Shown piece by piece: positions 53,243 through 61,907 of a DNA stretch of 64,000 bases (positions are counted from its first letter, which is position 1; every line of letters begins with the position of its first letter). The notes under the pieces were generated by a model. The model made no database searches and was not told the origin of the DNA. It was given only the letters and a program-made list of their open reading frames with translations. Source of the DNA: Serpens gallinarum (GTDB taxonomy: Bacteria; Pseudomonadota; Gammaproteobacteria; Pseudomonadales; Pseudomonadaceae); assembly GCF_014836765.1 (NCBI RefSeq), contig NZ_JACSQG010000003.1:124001-188000 (forward strand), in the 5' to 3' direction. The position numbers were made by a program, and so were the translations under genes.

Positions 53243-53448
53243 ACGAGATCTCCCGGTGATTGGGTGGCATGGGCTATGGATGCCCAGCAGGCCTGGCAAG
53301 TTCACCCGACAGGCGCCACTACCGTTGGGGAGGGCAGCGAAACTTTCTCAACGACTGGCCAGTCAGGACTGAGGATGGGGAGACTCCTCATTGCGATGTC
53401 ACGCCTGGAAGCGCGCCGTCATACGCTTGGTTTGTTGGGGGAAAGAAG

Positions 53449-54987
53449 ATGGGAAACGCTGTTGCAACCGCTCGTCTTGTTGAATCTGAGAAGGCCGCCA
53501 CGCTGCTGAGCCCTCCCAGGCTCAGCGTTGAAAGTCTGCACACCGATACGAAGAAAATCCTGTTCGTCACCTCGGAATTCGCTGAACTGGTCAAAGTGGG
53601 TGGGCTGGGCGATGTGTCCGCTGCGCTGCCCAGGGCCCTGCGCGCCCAGCACGATATCCGGGTACTGATACCCGGTTATCGGCAAGTACTCGAAAGCGGC
53701 AATGTCATCCGCATCATTGCCCAACTGCCAGGCCAGGCCGCCTTGCCGCCCTGCCGTATCGGGCGTATGGACCTGGATGACGGTCTGATCATTTACGTCC
53801 TGCTGTGCCCGGAGCTTTATGAGCGCGACGGCAAGCCCTACGGCGATAACCATGGCCGGGATTGGGACGACAACCACATTCGCTTTGCCCGTCTGGGCCT
53901 TGCCGCCGCGGAAATCGCCGCCGGCTGCCTCAGTTGGCAGCCCGAACTCGTACATGCCAACGACTGGCCGGCCGCATTGGCTCCAGCCTATATAGCCTGG
54001 AAAAGACTGCGCACGCCGAGTGTCTTCACCATTCATAACCTGGCTTACCAGGGCTTGTGCGACCCGGCCTGCGGACCGGAACTCGCCCTGCCTGCCGAAG
54101 CGCACTCACCGGACAGCATGGAGTTCTACGGCAAGCTGTCGTTTCTCAAGGCCGGCATCGTCTATGCCAGCCACATCACTACCGTGAGTCAGACTTACGC
54201 ACGGGAAATTACCACCGAGGCTTTTGGTTGCGGCTTGCAGGGCTTGCTCAAACGTAAGGAAGAACAAGGCCAGCTCAGCGGCATCACCAACGGCATTGAC
54301 GAGAGCTGGCAGCCGAAAACCGACCCGCACTTGCTGCAAGGTTTTCAGATCCATGAATGGGAGCTGAAACGGCGCAATGCCCGCCATGTGGACGAGATGT
54401 TTGGCCTGCAGCCTTGCGAAGGACCGCTATTCATCGTCGTTTCGCGCCTGGTGCATCAAAAAGGCCTGGATATGACGCTGAAAATCGCCGACAGCATTGT
54501 GGCCGGTGGCGGTCGCCTGGCCATTCTCGGCCAGGGTGAGCCAGCACTGGAGGCTGAATTGCTTGCGCTGGCCGTGCGGCACCCTGGGCACATCGGTGTA
54601 CACATTGGCTTCAACGAAACCGATGCGCGGCGCATGTTTGCTGGCAGCGATTTCCTGCTCATGCCCTCGCGCTATGAGCCCTGTGGGCTGAGTCAGATGT
54701 ACGCTCAGCGCTTCGCCTCGCTGCCGATTGCCCGCCGCACCGGCGGGCTGGCCGATAGCATTGAGGATGGCGTTACCGGTTTCCTGTTCCAGCATGGCGA
54801 TGCCGAAAGCTACTTTGAGGCGGTGCAGCGTGCGCTGAATGTCTTCAAACACCCCCAATTGCTCAACGCCATGCGCTGCCAGGCCATGGCAGCGCCGCAA
54901 TTCTGGGCGCAATCGGTAGAGCCTTACGATCGCCTCTACAAGCGGCTGCTTCAGGAGCAGGCCGCCGTTCGCGTGAGGGGCCGATGA
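53449..54987 (+). CDS. glgA: Glycogen synthase
   Basis: GT5 enzyme of 512 aa that extends alpha-1,4-glucan from ADP-glucose or a related donor. The N-terminus has a variable tail, then ILFVTSEFAELVKVGGLGDV, with the donor-binding KVGGL at residues 49-53. Further motifs are HANDWPAALAP, TIHNLAYQGL, the C-terminal SRLVHQKGLDM and the ligand motif PSRYEPCGLSQMYA. It heads a tight rightward operon with treZ, malQ, treY, DUF2934 and glgX. No glgC is in view. The ATG at 53449 follows a GGGGGA-type site; 63 upstream codons in frame are not protein-like. Confidence 0.94.
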   Translation: MGNAVATARLVESEKAATLLSPPRLSVESLHTDTKKILFVTSEFAELVKVGGLGDVSAALPRALRAQHDIRVLIPGYRQVLESGNVIRIIAQLPGQAALPPCRIGRMDLDDGLIIYVLLCPELYERDGKPYGDNHGRDWDDNHIRFARLGLAAAEIAAGCLSWQPELVHANDWPAALAPAYIAWKRLRTPSVFTIHNLAYQGLCDPACGPELALPAEAHSPDSMEFYGKLSFLKAGIVYASHITTVSQTYAREITTEAFGCGLQGLLKRKEEQGQLSGITNGIDESWQPKTDPHLLQGFQIHEWELKRRNARHVDEMFGLQPCEGPLFIVVSRLVHQKGLDMTLKIADSIVAGGGRLAILGQGEPALEAELLALAVRHPGHIGVHIGFNETDARRMFAGSDFLLMPSRYEPCGLSQMYAQRFASLPIARRTGGLADSIEDGVTGFLFQHGDAESYFEAVQRALNVFKHPQLLNAMRCQAMAAPQFWAQSVEPYDRLYKRLLQEQAAVRVRGR

Positions 54988-56742
54988 ATGCATGGTTCCT
55001 TGCTACACGGTGCGGTAATGCAAGGCGATGGCATGACCCGCTTTGCCTTGTGGGCGCCGGACGCCGCTGATGTAGAGCTTGAACTGGGAGATGGCGAACG
55101 ACACGGTTTGCAGGCACAGGCCGAAGGTTGGTTTGTCACGCACCTGCAATGTTCCGCAGGCACCGCTTACCGCTACTGGATCGACCGCCACCTTCCGGTG
55201 GCCGATCCAGCCTCGCGGGCACAGTTGGAAGATGTCGAGGGTTGGAGCCTGGTGGTTGACCACCAGGCCTATCGCTGGAACGTTCCCGACTGGCAAGGCC
55301 GGCCTTGGCACGAATGCGTGTTCTACGAGCTGCATGTCGGCCTGCTCGGTGGCTATGCGGGCGTCGAAGCGCACTTGCCGCAGCTGCAACAACTGGGGGT
55401 GACGGCCATCGAATTGATGCCGATCGGCGAGTTCCCCGGCCAGCGCAACTGGGGGTACGACGGTGTACTGCCGTTCGCGCCGGAATCCACCTACGGCACG
55501 CCCGAACAACTCAAGCATCTGATCGACACCGCCCATGAATTGGGGCTGATGGTGTTCATCGATGTGGTCTACAACCACTTCGGCCCGCAGGGCAATTACC
55601 TGCACCAGTACGCCAGCCCCTTCTTTCGCAACGATATTCAGACTCCTTGGGGCGCCGCCATCGATTTTCGCCGCGCTCAGGTGCGGGATTTCTTCTGCGG
55701 AAACGCCCTGATGTGGTTGCTGGATTACCGGGTGGATGGCCTGCGCCTGGATGCCGTACACGCGATTCTCGACAAGGAATTCCTGGTTGAACTGGCCAAT
55801 CGGGCGCGCGTGGCCGTGGGTGTCGAACGTCAGATTCACCTGGTACTGGAAAACGAGGACAACCAGGTGCGCTTGCTGGAGCAAGGCTTTACCGCGCAGT
55901 GGAATGATGACGGCCACAACGTGCTGCACAGCCTGCTGACCGATGAGCGTGAAGGCTATTACGCGGATTTCTGCGAAGAGCGCACCGCCAAACTGGCTCG
56001 CGTGCTGAGCGAAGGCTTCGTCTTTCAGGGCGAAACCGACCGCCGCGGCCGGGCACGCGGCGAACCGAGCTGGAAGCTGCCGCCCTACGCCTTCGTGCTG
56101 TTTATGCAGAATCACGATCAAGTCGGCAACCGTGCTTTCGGCGACCGCCTGGTAACACTGGCCGATCAGGACGCCCTTAAGGTAGCCGTGGCGCTGATGC
56201 TGCTCAGCCCGATGATCCCGCTGTTGTTCATGGGCGAGGAATGGGGCTCGACCCATCCATTCCTGTTTTTCACCGATTATCACGACGAACTCGGCCGTGC
56301 CGTACGTGAAGGGCGCCAAAGCGAATTCGCCGAATTCACCGCCTTTGCAGGGTCCGGCGCGCAGAGGCAGATTCCCGACCCAAACGCACTGAGTACCTTT
56401 GTCAGTTCACAGCCAGAACTCAGCGCCTCACAGCCTGAGCACCATCATTGGTGGGCGTTCTACCGCGACCTGCTGGATTTGCGGCATAGGCATATCGTGC
56501 CGCGGTTGCGCGGTACTCGCCCGGCTGACGTGAAAATCCTTGCCGAACAGGCTGTTTCGGCCCGTTGGCGCATGGGCGATGACGTGCGTCTGCGCATCGA
56601 CCTGAATTTTTCCGACATCGACGTCAGCACCGGGCCTCTGAGCGAGCGCGCGCAGCTGTTGTTTGGTCTGCGTATCGACGCCGAGCAGCCCGGCACCCTA
56701 CCCCCACATAGCCTGCTGGCGACCCTGGAGCCCATGCCATGA
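54988..56742 (+). CDS. treZ: Malto-oligosyltrehalose trehalohydrolase
   Basis: GH13 enzyme of 584 aa that releases trehalose from maltooligosyl-trehalose made by TreY. An N-terminal carbohydrate-binding-like domain (residues 1-95, FALWAPDAADVELEL) precedes the barrel. Catalytic residues are Asp255 in DGLRLDAVH, Glu288 in LVLENED and Asp377 in MQNHDQVGNR. Other typical motifs are YELHVGLLGGYAG and DVVYNHFGPQGNYL. The start follows the glgA stop directly and the end overlaps malQ by four bases. With TreY it forms the maltodextrin-to-trehalose route. Confidence 0.95.
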   Translation: MHGSLLHGAVMQGDGMTRFALWAPDAADVELELGDGERHGLQAQAEGWFVTHLQCSAGTAYRYWIDRHLPVADPASRAQLEDVEGWSLVVDHQAYRWNVPDWQGRPWHECVFYELHVGLLGGYAGVEAHLPQLQQLGVTAIELMPIGEFPGQRNWGYDGVLPFAPESTYGTPEQLKHLIDTAHELGLMVFIDVVYNHFGPQGNYLHQYASPFFRNDIQTPWGAAIDFRRAQVRDFFCGNALMWLLDYRVDGLRLDAVHAILDKEFLVELANRARVAVGVERQIHLVLENEDNQVRLLEQGFTAQWNDDGHNVLHSLLTDEREGYYADFCEERTAKLARVLSEGFVFQGETDRRGRARGEPSWKLPPYAFVLFMQNHDQVGNRAFGDRLVTLADQDALKVAVALMLLSPMIPLLFMGEEWGSTHPFLFFTDYHDELGRAVREGRQSEFAEFTAFAGSGAQRQIPDPNALSTFVSSQPELSASQPEHHHWWAFYRDLLDLRHRHIVPRLRGTRPADVKILAEQAVSARWRMGDDVRLRIDLNFSDIDVSTGPLSERAQLLFGLRIDAEQPGTLPPHSLLATLEPMP

Positions 56743-58847
56743 GTGATAGGCGTCTTGCTGACCTGGCCTGCGCAGCAGGCTTTAACTTGGAATGGCAGGA
56801 TGCCCACGGAAAGCTGCAGCACGTAACCCCGGAGGCCCAACGCGCATTACTGGAAGCGCTGGGTTTTCCGGCACAGAGTCCCGAGCAGATCGAGGAAAGC
56901 CTTGCCACCCTGGCCGAACGCCACCGCAACAGCAGCGTCGGCCCGCTGATCCTTGTCGATCAGGGACAGGCTGTATCTCTAGCAGATCATTTCAAGGCCA
57001 ACACGCCGTTTCGCCTGCAAATCGAAGGGGATCTGCGCATCGAAGGCCGCCTGGATGCCAACATCTGCCTGCCGCCGCTCGACGATTGCGGTTATCACAA
57101 CTTGATGATCGGCGACGAGCAACTGACTCTGGCGGTGGCGCCTCCGGCTTGTCCTAGCGTACGCAGCCTGAGCGATGGCCAACGTGGGCATGTGTGGGGC
57201 ATAGGTGCACAGCTTTATGCCCTGCGCCGTGCGGGCGATGGCGGCTTGGGCGACACGCTGGCCCTGGAAGCCCTGGTGCGCCAGGCCGCGGATCACGGCG
57301 CCGATGCCCTGGCACTCAGCCCGGTGCATGCCATGTTTACGGCGCTCCCCGAGCACTACAGCCCGTATTCGCCCTCTAGCCGGCTGTTCTTCAATGTCCT
57401 GCATGCCTCGCCAGGCTGCATTCTCGGCGAACATGCCGCCGCCCAGGCGATCAAGGCCTGCGGCCTTGAGACTGAATGGCAGCGCCTGGAAGCCCTTGAG
57501 CTGATCGACTGGCCGGCCGTGAGCCGGGCCCGGTTGCAGGTTTTACGACAGCTGTATACCAGCTTCAGTGGCGCGGAAAATCTGCTGAGCCCGGATTTCG
57601 ACAGTTTCTGCGCCCATGGCGGCGAGGCCTTGCTGCAGCATTGCCGCTTCGAAGCGCTGCATGCTCACATGATTGGCCAGGGGCAGCCTGGCGACTGGCG
57701 TGTCTGGCCCGAGCAGTACCACGACCCAAAACACCCGGCGGTCAGTCAGTTCGCCAGTGAACATGCCGATGACGTGAAATTTCACGCCTTCGCTCAATGG
57801 CTGATCGACCGCTGTCTGCAACGCGCCCACAGCGCCGCCAAAAGCGCTGGCATGCACATCGGTCTGATTGCCGACCTGGCGGTCGGCGCCGAGCCGGGTG
57901 GCAGCCAGGGCTGGTCGCGTCAGACCGAGTTGCTGCCCTCGCTGAGCGTGGGTGCGCCACCGGACATCATCAATCGCGCAGGTCAGAACTGGGGCATCGC
58001 AGCGTTCTCCCCTGAGGGTCTGCAGCAGAATGGCTACCGCGCCTTTATCGAGATGTTGCGTGCCAACCTCGCCCATGCCGGTGGGCTGCGCATCGACCAT
58101 GCCATGGGTCTGCAGCGTTTGTGGGTGATTCCTCAAGGCGAATCGCCCGAAAACGGCGCCTACCTGAGCTATCCCTGTGAGGATTTGCTGCGCCTGATTG
58201 CGCTGGAAGCCACCCGTCATCAGGCCTTGGTCGTGGGCGAGGATCTGGGCACGGTGCCTGAGGGGCTTGGCGAAAAGCTCACCAGGCGCGGCGTGCTCGG
58301 CATGCGTGTGCTGTATTTCGAGCAGAAGAAAGGACGCTTCACCCCGCCCGAAGACTGGTCCGCCGATGCCCTGGCGACCACCACCACCCATGACCTGCCC
58401 AGTATCGCCGGCTGGCTGAGTGGTCGGGATATCCAGCATCGCCAGGACAACGGACAAATCGACGCCGAACGCGCCCGCCTCGACCTGCAGCAACGCAAAA
58501 CGGAGAAACAAGCCCTGGGCGATCTGTTGCGCCAGCGTGGCCTGCTGGACGAGGGCGTCGAACGCCCCGACGCGCAACTGGACGCCTGTATTCAGCTGCT
58601 CGGCCGCACGCCTGCGCCGCTGGTATTGCTGCCGCTGGAAGATGTGCTGGCCAGCGAAGAACAACCCAACTTGCCGGGCCCAGGCGACCGTCACCCCAAC
58701 TGGCGTCGCCGCTGGCCCTGGGACGTAAGCGATTTGCTCCAGCGGCCCAAGGCCAGCGCCCGCTTGCAGCTGCTTGAGCGCATCCGCCAGGAACAGGAGG
58801 ACGCGGATATGGATGAACTTGGCACGGACACCCCCCGCCATGACTGA
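56739..58847 (+). CDS. malQ: 4-alpha-glucanotransferase (amylomaltase)
   Basis: GH77 disproportionating enzyme of 702 aa that transfers maltodextrin segments and frees glucose. The N-terminal 140 residues are an extra domain found in the MalQ branch of gamma-proteobacteria. The catalytic set is Asp453 in LRIDHAMGL, Glu501 in VVGEDLGTVP and Asp552 in TTHDLPSIAGW. It starts in an ATGA overlap with treZ and ends eight bases inside treY. It probably adjusts glucan chain length to suit TreY and GlgX products. Confidence 0.94.
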   Translation: MSDRRLADLACAAGFNLEWQDAHGKLQHVTPEAQRALLEALGFPAQSPEQIEESLATLAERHRNSSVGPLILVDQGQAVSLADHFKANTPFRLQIEGDLRIEGRLDANICLPPLDDCGYHNLMIGDEQLTLAVAPPACPSVRSLSDGQRGHVWGIGAQLYALRRAGDGGLGDTLALEALVRQAADHGADALALSPVHAMFTALPEHYSPYSPSSRLFFNVLHASPGCILGEHAAAQAIKACGLETEWQRLEALELIDWPAVSRARLQVLRQLYTSFSGAENLLSPDFDSFCAHGGEALLQHCRFEALHAHMIGQGQPGDWRVWPEQYHDPKHPAVSQFASEHADDVKFHAFAQWLIDRCLQRAHSAAKSAGMHIGLIADLAVGAEPGGSQGWSRQTELLPSLSVGAPPDIINRAGQNWGIAAFSPEGLQQNGYRAFIEMLRANLAHAGGLRIDHAMGLQRLWVIPQGESPENGAYLSYPCEDLLRLIALEATRHQALVVGEDLGTVPEGLGEKLTRRGVLGMRVLYFEQKKGRFTPPEDWSADALATTTTHDLPSIAGWLSGRDIQHRQDNGQIDAERARLDLQQRKTEKQALGDLLRQRGLLDEGVERPDAQLDACIQLLGRTPAPLVLLPLEDVLASEEQPNLPGPGDRHPNWRRRWPWDVSDLLQRPKASARLQLLERIRQEQEDADMDELGTDTPRHD

Positions 58848-61617
58848 AGTGCGCGCCACCGCCCGTTTGCAGTTTCACCGTGGTTTCACCCTCGACGACG
58901 CCTTGCCCCTGGTGGATTATTTTGCCGAGTTAGGGATCAGCCACCTGTATGCCTCACCGTTGTTCACCGCGCGCCCCGGCTCCGTGCATGGTTATGACGT
59001 GCTCGACCCGACCCGCATCAATCCTGAATTGGGCGGCGAAGCGGCACTGGTTCGCCTGGTGGAGGCGCTTCACCAGCGCGGCATGGGCCTGATTCTGGAT
59101 ATCGTTTCCAACCACATGGCGGTGGGCGGTGCCGGCAATCCTTGGTGGCTGGACGTGCTGGAATGGGGCGAAGCCAGCCCTTATGCGAAGTTTTTCGACA
59201 TTCAGTGGCGCTCCCACGACCCTTTGCTGCGTGGCCAGCTGCTGGTGCCCTTTCTGCGCAGTGATTACGGCGAAGTGCTCGCCGCTGGTGAAATCGTCCT
59301 GAACTTGCAGGCCGAGACCGGCCAGCTCTACGTCAGTCATTTTGATCACCGCTTCCCCCTGCTGCCCGCCTCCTACGCGCGGGTATTGCGGCGCTGCGAC
59401 CACCCGGCGCTAGGCGCCCTTGCCTCACATTTCGAGGCGTTGTCCAAGCGCAGCCAGGCGCGGCACAAAGCCAAGGCCTTACAGGCGCAACTGGCCGACA
59501 CCCTGGAAAATGAACAGGCGCTGGCCAGCCTGCAGAACGCCATGAAGAGTTTTCGCCCGGACGCGGAACGGGGCTTCGAACGCCTGCATGCCCTGCTCGA
59601 AGCCCAGCATTATCGGCTGGCCAGTTGGCGCACCGCAGCTGATGACATCAACTGGCGGCGCTTTTTCGACATCAATGAGTTGGGCGGCTTGCGAACGGAG
59701 CGCACTGAAGTGTTCGAGGCCATTCACGCCAAGGTGTTCGAGCTGGTCGAGCGGGGTTTGCTCGATGGTTTGCGCATCGACCACGTCGACGGCCTGGCCA
59801 ATCCTCGCGCCTATTGCCGGCGGCTGCGCCGGCGCATCGACCGATTGTGCCCCGACCGACACCTGCCTATCTATGTGGAGAAAATCCTCGGTGCCGGCGA
59901 ACGGCTGCGCGAAGACTGGGGCGTCGACGGCACCACCGGCTACGAGTTCATGAACCAGGTGTCGCTCCTGCAACACGATGCCCATGGCGAGCAGCTGCTG
60001 ACGGCGTTCTGGCAAGACGTCAGCGGCAGATCGGCGCCATTCCTTGAGGAAGTCATCGAGGCGCGGCAATTGATGCTCAGCACCACCCTGGCCGGCGATT
60101 TGGAAACCGTGGCCCAGGGGCTGCATCAGGTGGCCCGTCAGGATATCGCCACTCGCGACCTGACGCTCGGTGCGATCCGCCGGGCCTTGCTGGCGCTGAT
60201 CATGCACTTCACCGTCTATCGCACCTATGTCGGCGTGTGCGGCCGCTTGGGCGACGATCAACAGTTCTTTCAGCAGGCCCTGGACGGCGCACGGCAGGAT
60301 CTGCCGGAAACCGACTGGCCCTTGCTGGAACACCTGGACCGCTGGCTGGGAGGTCAGCCGTTGCGCGGGCAGCCACCCGGTGCGGCACGCAAAGGGCGGC
60401 GTAAGGTGCTCACTCGCTTTCAGCAACTCACCGCGCCGGCCGCCGCCAAGGCCGTGGAAGACACCGCCTGCTATCGTTCGGCGGTGTTGCTGTCGCGCAA
60501 TGACGTAGGCTTCGACCCAGAAAATTTCAGCGTCCCGCTGTCGGCTTTCAATGCCGCCTGCGCCGAGCGTGCGGAACGCTTTCCAGCCAATCTGCTGGCC
60601 ACCGCCACCCACGATCACAAGCGCGGCGAGGATAACCGCGCGCGCTTGGCGGTGATCAGTGAGCGTGCCGAATGGTACACCGAGCGTGCCCGCCATTGGC
60701 TGCAACTGGCCGAACCCCTGCGCACCCAAACCGAGGCGCTGATTGCGCCGGTGCCCTCCGATGAGCTGATGCTCTACCAAACCCTGCTGGGTAGTTGGCC
60801 GCTGCAGCTGGATGAAGACGATACAGCGGCGCTGCAGGCCTATCTGCAACGGCTGCTGGGCTGGCAGGAAAAAGCCTTGCGCGAAGCCAAGCTGCACAGC
60901 AGCTGGAGCGCTCCCAATCAGGCCTATGAAGGGGCCTGTCGCGAGTTCCTCACCCGCCTGCTGACTGACGCCGCTGGCGTGCCGTTGCGACGTGAAATCG
61001 CCGCCGCAGCAAACAGCCTGGCGCCGGCCGGTGCCCTGAACGGCCTGGCGCAATGCCTGCTGCGCCTGACCACGCCCGGCGTGCCTGATCTGTATCAGGG
61101 TTGCGAGTTCTGGGACTTCAGCCTGGTGGACCCGGACAATCGCCAGGCGGTGGACTTTGCCGCCCGCCAGGCGGCGCTTTCCGCTGCGGAAGATCTTCCC
61201 GTGCTGGTGCAGGCCTGGCGCGACGGGCGCATCAAGCAGCGCCTGATCCAAGAGGTATTGCGTTTTCGCCAGGCCCATGACGCGCTGTTTCGCCACGGCG
61301 CTTACCAGCCTTTGCGGATCAGCGGCGGCCAGGCCGACCAGGTCATGGCCTTCGCACGTGTCTGGCGGAACACCTGGGTGATTGTCGTGGTGCCGCTGCA
61401 TGCTGCCGGGCTGCTCGGCGACCGGCAGGTTCCCCATATCGATCCGCTGCGCTGGGGTGACACGCAGATCCATCTGCCCGCAGAGCTGGCGGCCACGGAA
61501 CTGGTCAGCCTGCTCACGCCCGCCCGGCTCATGCCACAGCAAGGCTGTCTTGCCGTGCAACACATACTCGCCGACTTTTCCCTCAATCTGCTGCATGCCC
61601 TGGAGACTGCGTCATGA
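58840..61617 (+). CDS. treY: Malto-oligosyltrehalose synthase
   Basis: GH13 enzyme of 925 aa that isomerises the reducing end of maltodextrin into a trehalose unit, the step before TreZ. Family features are RLQFHRGFTLDDALPLVDYF, SHLYASPLFTARPGSVHGYD, LDIVSNHMAVGG, the nucleophile Asp in LRIDHVDGLANP, and a C-terminal ATHDHKRGEDNRARLAV. Length matches bacterial TreY. I used the ATG at 58840 because MTEVRATARLQF aligns with the usual family start; an in-frame ATG at 58813 is closer to an AGGAGG site and is possible. It overlaps malQ by eight bases and the next gene by four. Confidence 0.94.
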   Translation: MTEVRATARLQFHRGFTLDDALPLVDYFAELGISHLYASPLFTARPGSVHGYDVLDPTRINPELGGEAALVRLVEALHQRGMGLILDIVSNHMAVGGAGNPWWLDVLEWGEASPYAKFFDIQWRSHDPLLRGQLLVPFLRSDYGEVLAAGEIVLNLQAETGQLYVSHFDHRFPLLPASYARVLRRCDHPALGALASHFEALSKRSQARHKAKALQAQLADTLENEQALASLQNAMKSFRPDAERGFERLHALLEAQHYRLASWRTAADDINWRRFFDINELGGLRTERTEVFEAIHAKVFELVERGLLDGLRIDHVDGLANPRAYCRRLRRRIDRLCPDRHLPIYVEKILGAGERLREDWGVDGTTGYEFMNQVSLLQHDAHGEQLLTAFWQDVSGRSAPFLEEVIEARQLMLSTTLAGDLETVAQGLHQVARQDIATRDLTLGAIRRALLALIMHFTVYRTYVGVCGRLGDDQQFFQQALDGARQDLPETDWPLLEHLDRWLGGQPLRGQPPGAARKGRRKVLTRFQQLTAPAAAKAVEDTACYRSAVLLSRNDVGFDPENFSVPLSAFNAACAERAERFPANLLATATHDHKRGEDNRARLAVISERAEWYTERARHWLQLAEPLRTQTEALIAPVPSDELMLYQTLLGSWPLQLDEDDTAALQAYLQRLLGWQEKALREAKLHSSWSAPNQAYEGACREFLTRLLTDAAGVPLRREIAAAANSLAPAGALNGLAQCLLRLTTPGVPDLYQGCEFWDFSLVDPDNRQAVDFAARQAALSAAEDLPVLVQAWRDGRIKQRLIQEVLRFRQAHDALFRHGAYQPLRISGGQADQVMAFARVWRNTWVIVVVPLHAAGLLGDRQVPHIDPLRWGDTQIHLPAELAATELVSLLTPARLMPQQGCLAVQHILADFSLNLLHALETAS

Positions 61618-61880
61618 GTGATGAACAGCGCATTCGAGAACTCGCCTATCAGATCTGGGAATCGGAAGGTAAACCCGCGGGCCAGGAAGACCGCCACTGG
61701 GCCATGGCCAGCAAGTTGGTCCAGACCGAAAGCGTGCCCGCCGGCAAGCCCAAGTCGAGTTCCCGACGGGCCGGCAAACCACAAGCCACCATGGTGCCGC
61801 CCAGTTCGCCCGAAGAAAAAGCCGCCGTGGTCAAGGAACCGAGAAAGCCACGACAAAAGCCTGGCGCGACACCTTTATAG
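61614..61880 (+). CDS. DUF2934 small protein
   Basis: Protein of 88 aa. Residues 1-33 form the DUF2934 motif (RIRELAYQIWESEGKPAGQ, then DRHWAMA), a short helical segment found in small bacterial proteins near carbohydrate genes. The remainder is low-complexity and rich in Lys, Pro, Ser and Ala, so it is probably disordered and basic. It starts in an ATGA overlap with treY and lies 27 bases before glgX, clearly inside the operon. Role unknown; the constant position between treY and glgX suggests a regulatory or scaffolding job for glucan enzymes. Confidence 0.88.
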   Translation: MSDEQRIRELAYQIWESEGKPAGQEDRHWAMASKLVQTESVPAGKPKSSSRRAGKPQATMVPPSSPEEKAAVVKEPRKPRQKPGATPL

Positions 61881-61907
61881 CCCGCCGCCCTTGAGAGGGG
61901 AAACCCT

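Noticed and set aside
51157-53250. A prophage or integrative island around the integrase gene
   Set aside because: Only the recombinase is present; flanking genes are a catalase and pncC, with no structural, replication or transfer genes.
59479-61596. A 705-codon open frame antisense to treY
   Set aside because: Same high-GC shadow effect; no family motif, and the forward frame is an intact malto-oligosyltrehalose synthase.
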